In this document: one piece after another, positions 59,621-64,000 of the stretch
How the letters are laid out: every line of letters starts with the position of its first letter
How positions within the stretch are numbered: the stretch's first letter is position 1
NCBI GenBank assembly: GCA_948470475.1
Contig: OX419342.1
Location: 1,562,201-1,626,200, forward strand
Direction of reading: 5' to 3'
DNA length: 64,000 nt
Source of the DNA: Galaxea fascicularis
Taxonomy: Eukaryota > Cnidaria > Anthozoa > Scleractinia > Euphylliidae
The notes under the pieces: generated by a model
Told to the model about the DNA's origin: nothing
What the model saw: the letters and a program-made list of their open reading frames with translations, nothing else
The model's database searches: none
Program-made: the position numbers and the translations under genes

Positions 59621-62600
59621 ATGAGCCAGAAAGCGTTCTCAAAGAGAAATGGTGATGAACCTGCCGAACAACAGTTTCGTCGCTGGTCAAGAAATGCTGC
59701 TGACCGTAGGAGGAAATCTGGACGTCAAGCACAGGAAAGATCTAGGAGACTTCAGCTGAACTTACAAATGATGAGCTTCAACAACAAATCTAGCAACTTG
59801 AAATTGGCACGTGGAGGAGTGGACAGCTCAAATCTTGAGGGTTGGAGAAACAGTGCTGAATCAACGAATGGCAATACTGTAAGAAATAATCATGGCCAAA
59901 GCTCTGCAGTTCGAGATATCCTTTGGTGCGCATAATTAATTTGTAAGGCTCTCAGGTTACAGGGCCATTTATTTACATACCATTGAATAACAATAGTGTC
60001 CATTACTATGTGCTAGGTTTTACAAACGCCACCAAAACATCAAAACGAGCTGGACCAAAATGGCCATGTATTCTGTAATTGGTCCTCAAAGTCATTATAT
60101 GGAATTTAAGTGGACCAATGGGGCCATTTATACTTACTAGCTAGCCAGTAAAGAGTTACACTGTGATGTTAGTTTGAATGCTTAGAAAAAGTGAAGATCA
60201 GCTGAATGAAGATCTGAACTAGACTGCTAAATTTAGAAATTTTGCCAATTCTAGCTATCTCCTGTGGTTTGGTGTCTGTTACACTTTCTCCATCATTATC
60301 ATCACCATACTTAATTTACTCAAGGATTGAAGAGTGGCTTGTACAGAAAATATCTCCAAGCATTTATCCTGAGCCAAACCATCACCATACATACAAAGGC
60401 CAGACCGCAACACTGAAAACTACATCTCCTACTCTTTGCAAACAGTGTGTGGGTTCTTCAATGTCCATCAGAGTTTCTTGTTCGTCTTTCTGGTTTGTTT
60501 TTGTTTGTTGTGGCTTTTGTTGCTAAATTCCTTGACCTTACTCAGAAATACCAGGATTTTACTATGATCCAGAAAAGAAGAGATACTTCAAAATCACTAA
60601 AGACCATCCAGGCAAAACGTTTCCATCACATCAGCATGGTAGCTGGAAAGAAAGTCACGAAAGAATAATTCCTAGCAAAATTAAAGTCTCTAAAGTTAGT
60701 AATAGCTATCCTTTTGTTAATTATTTTCTTTTGTACTGTTGTCATCTTTTGTAAACAATAATACATTGTGCTGATTCCAGAAATATAGGCATTTCCATAT
60801 CCCCATTAAGGTAACTTCATTGGAAATTCAGTGGGTAGGGGGTCACTAAGGTCCATTACACCTCCCCCAAAATTATAGTCATTAAGCATTCCAGTGGAAA
60901 GGGATCTCAAAAACCAAACTTCGCAAAACAAAGTGTTTAGCAAAATGAGAATTTCACCAGGTGTGGGGATTTTATCCAAAAATCTGACTTTGTGGGGGAG
61001 GGGCTGATTGGTCTGGAACTCTTCATTTGAACCAGAGACAGTGCGTGAAAGAGAGGTTATTAAAAACAAATTTAATTTAAGGTGTCATTCTAGGTATTAT
61101 TGTCTGTGGTAAAAAGGTGGGGCATTATATACTGCCCCAGATTTCATGCTAGATAGGGCAAACAGTACATATTGACATTTTATTCTTCTCCATTAATGCT
61201 ATGTAACAGCCAAGTGGACTTCGCACTTAGGGTTTTGGAATTTCTACCTGTCCATGACAATTGTTGAATAATAATTATTAGTTTTATTAACCACTCAACT
61301 CATATTTTAGAAACAAACAGGAATATCTTTAGTTAGGCACCTTCAACAAAGAGAGTATATCTGTGGCTGCTCTCCTTGGATCATGAGAGGGTAGGTACAA
61401 AAAATGTGCTCACATCTGGAAAAATTAATAGCATGATTACGGGGATGACAACACTAACAAACATTGTTTGAGCAACACTATGTGTAACTTTGAGTCTTCC
61501 AGAAATTTGGAAGATTGTTCCAATTTTTTTGGTGACGATTCTTCAAAAACTTCATTTTTTTTCTGCAATATCCCAGAACTATCTCACATTTCCTGGAAAA
61601 ATTCAGACCACACCATTAAATAAACAGAAATGGAACGGAAAGTGATTTGGGAGTTTTCACATCTGAAATAAATTTAAAACTGCAACAAATAATTATGTGA
61701 CAGGTGCCTTAACATCCTACAGGAAAATGTTAGAAAAGCTTTCTCGGATGTTTAAAGTCAAGCAGAAGTTGAGTTTGGGGTCTGTTGGAGTACACAGATT
61801 TTCAGTGTCTCGAATAGAGGTAAGACATTATGAATAGAGTTACATATACAGTGTTACATATATAGAGTTGCAAACAGCTACCTAAAGAGGATTGTCTCCA
61901 TGATGCATCATTGCCATGGCCAAATTCTGGCAGCATGGTATTTACATGTACAGTGGAACCCTGTTAATATAACCACCGCTGGGCCATGAAACTTTGGTCT
62001 TATTAACAGGGTGGTTGGATTAACGGGGCATTCAAAATAAGAAAATAAGTAGGCTTATGCAGTTTGGGCCAGAAAAAAGTGGTTGTGATAATGAGATGGT
62101 CATATTAACGGGGTGGTTGTATGGCAGGGTTCCACTCTACTTGTAAATGAACTGAGTTCTACTGTTGTTTTGTTGGAAACTGAATTTTGTCTCATTGTCT
62201 GCATGAGGAATACCGCTGTGAATTTGACAAGGTGGTGTTTATTTTTGTTAGATGTATTTATTAAATTTTATTATTGTGCCTTTTTATTTTTAACAGCCTG
62301 ATGCAAATCACGAGAGGCTTTTGACACTGTATGAAACCCAGCAATCAGGAAACCAAACGTAAGATTTTTTCTCTTCTTCTTGAAAGAGGGCATCCTTTTT
62401 CAGAAACAATAAACTACATGTACACAAACACAGGGGTTTTATTAAGGACTAGGCACCAGACAAATAGACTAGATGTAAACATAGTTTTGCCTGCCTGCTA
62501 CGACCACATCAAGGTAACTTTTTGTGATGAATAAGTTCAATCCAAACATGTTTGCCTGCCTGTGAAAAGCAATAATATTGCCTTTCTGCTCAAAACCCCT

Positions 62601-64000
62601 GAAACACAGAGATTTTATTCATATGTCTGCAATCAAAAGTACTTCATTTTGTCTGATTTTTGCTTCTGTTTCCTCGCAGAGTTCAACATCACAGTCTGTC
62701 ACATGATAAAAACAATAATCTTAGAATTGAACATTTCATGTCTATGGCTAAAAATCAGGTAGGCGTAGGCCTGAAAATCTTTGTTCATTGTTGGTGCTTG
62801 TCCAGTTTGCTCATAAATTGTTGCAGTTAGCACTGTTAATTATCCCTTTTTTGTTTTGTCCTAGAAAATAACTGGCCTTTTATGGAGTCCTCATAAATCA
62901 ACCAAAAACATCTTCATGTATCCTTGAGATCTTTTTATCACTTTTTTGTCATCATAAAGCTTTAAGATATAAATCTTAGAGATAGGGCTTTGTTTGCTTT
63001 TTTCTTTAACAAGCAATCCTAGACTGTCTTTGTTAGGGGATGGCAACATAGCAGGAGAGACAATGTTGTTTGATTTCAATGATGCTTGTCAACGTAAGTA
63101 TTAAACAAAATTGCTTGAAATATTATTGATGAGGTGATACGTTATGTGCTTGTACTGAAACTATGGGGAACCCTATTACCCCCTCAACAATTCACCCCAC
63201 CGCAGAGGGTCATTCAAGAAATTTGAACCAAAGAAGAATTCAGAAGACAAACATTTTAATGGAAAATGGAAAGGGTAGGGAAGGATGGGTCGGGGCGGGG
63301 TGGTAATCAAAGAAAACCTTACATCAGATGGGTGGGAATAGTCCCTGGAACAGTTTGCCTGTAGAACCACTCAGCCCTGTCTCCACATTATGCAGCTTAT
63401 GCTAACATTGTTGCCATGGTAACTGTAGGTATAGTTGGAAGGAACCCTGTTCAAGGCAATTCAGTTTGGACAAATGCTTGGAGTCCAAATCCACAGTTTA
63501 GTAACATCATTAGTATCGGTAAGAAAGCCTGCAACAATTATTGAACCTGTCCCTTAACCCTTTCACCACTAAGGGGTTCTCCATTGACGAGTAAAATCGT
63601 CTGGTGTTAGACAGAGTAAAATCTATAAGTGCCATTTGGCACTCTCAGGAGTGAAAGGGCTAAAAGACAGGACCTTGTTTCTCTTAAACACATTAAATTT
63701 GAGTGTTTGATGTAGTGAAACCTCCATTCAGTGGATAGTCTCCGCACAAGTCAGCTAAATTCAACTTAATGACCTTTGTTCATGCCAAAATGTTCCTTGA
63801 AATGTAGGAGAGTATACCAATCGAGTTTCTGCAGGAAAAGTCATCCATAATACATTTTTGGCCATGGCTTTAAGATGACATGCAAGAATTTGAAAAATGT
63901 AGCCTAAATTTTTCAAAACTGCAGTCCACAACAGAGGAATAGTATTAAGTCTTAGTTTAGTAACACAGTCCTGAGTAAATAACCTTCTTCGTTATATTTG
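59621..64000 (+). CDS. DCAF4: DCAF4-like WD-repeat protein, 3' partial
   Basis: DCAF4 is a substrate adaptor of the CUL4-DDB1 ubiquitin ligase. The key match is IPGFYYDPEKKRYFKI (from 60548), equal in order to the human N-terminal motif. Exons: 59621-59878 (Arg-rich, starting MSQKAFSKRNG; an earlier weak donor at 59840 fits phase better), 60546 to about 60638, 61311-61390, 61723-61819, 62297-62358, 62680-62758, 62865-62917, 63023-63093, 63429-63518, then off the window. From 61311 on all phases agree. FILSLLGDGNIAGETMLF and GNSVWTNAWSPNPQFSNI match the first WD-propeller blades. The joins around 60546 do not agree in phase, so at least one small exon is probably missed between 59840 and 61311. 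Confidence 0.8.
61949..62139. mobile_element. Tc1/mariner-type MITE, copy 2
   Basis: Starts TACAGTGGAACCCTGTTAAT and ends GGCAGGGTTCCACTCTA with TA edges; a better preserved copy of the family at 50171-50347. Lies in a DCAF4-like intron. Confidence 0.8.
63554..63664. mobile_element. Short palindromic MITE in a DCAF4-like intron
   Basis: Ends TTAACCCTTTCACC and GGAGTGAAAGGGCTAA pair. The inner half-sites GACGAGTAAAATCG and CAGAGTAAAATC are direct relatives. About 110 bp. Confidence 0.7.

Noticed and set aside
60320..60430. Possible missing DCAF4-like exon
   Set aside because: The only open frame does not fit the phases of its neighbours with the available splice sites.
1..64000. CRISPR array, bacterial operon or prophage
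   Set aside because: The direct-repeat arrays are palindromic transposon ends and microsatellites; the DNA is intron-bearing eukaryotic.

Overview
The window looks like genomic DNA from an anthozoan cnidarian, most likely a reef coral. Genes are intron-rich with short exons. Intergenic DNA and introns are AT-rich and full of short palindromic (MITE-like) repeats, tRNA-like repeats and a Penelope-like retroelement with a hammerhead ribozyme. Protein families are animal-type (RPB9, XK-related, DCAF4, PRRT3/4-like). Species assignment is inference. All splice models are read by eye from phase and splice-site consensus; there is no transcript support.

Layout. (1) 1-5681, +: a Golgi-type carbohydrate sulfotransferase whose coding exon is split by a 4.56-kb Mutator-like, foldback-type element (168-4723). 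The element has a 10-bp target duplication, matching terminal repeats and two inverted arrays of a palindromic unit. (2) 6821-10825, -: a complete six-exon RNA polymerase II subunit RPB9 gene. (3) 10826-13116: repeats, including a tandem pair of tRNA-like genes. (4) 13117-14310, -: a seven-helix PRRT3/PRRT4-like membrane protein. (5) 17343-19213, -: a small gene with a Hemingway/CFAP97-like motif. (6) 22952-55589, +: the main feature, one gene of about 66 exons. It encodes about 1,950 residues: an N-terminal Hemingway/CFAP97-like region followed by five complete four-repeat annexin cores (20 annexin repeats) joined by Lys/Glu/Ala-rich linkers. It has three candidate phase-0 first exons. (7) 57466-58770, -: an XK-related (XKR) membrane protein. 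(8) 59621-64000, +: the 5' half of a DCAF4-like WD-repeat gene, running off the window.

How the parts may relate. The small CFAP97-like gene and the annexin giant lie head to head and share first-exon and second-exon architecture, so they probably come from one ancestral ciliary gene, one copy of which captured an annexin that then multiplied. The five cores keep nearly the same exon lengths and phases, which points to whole-module duplication. Calcium-site motifs survive mainly in repeats 2 and 3 of each core. A protein with an axoneme-type N-terminus and up to about ten calcium/phospholipid sites could tether the axoneme to the ciliary membrane; this is inference. XKR scramblases expose phosphatidylserine and annexins bind it, so that neighbour is suggestive but may be chance.
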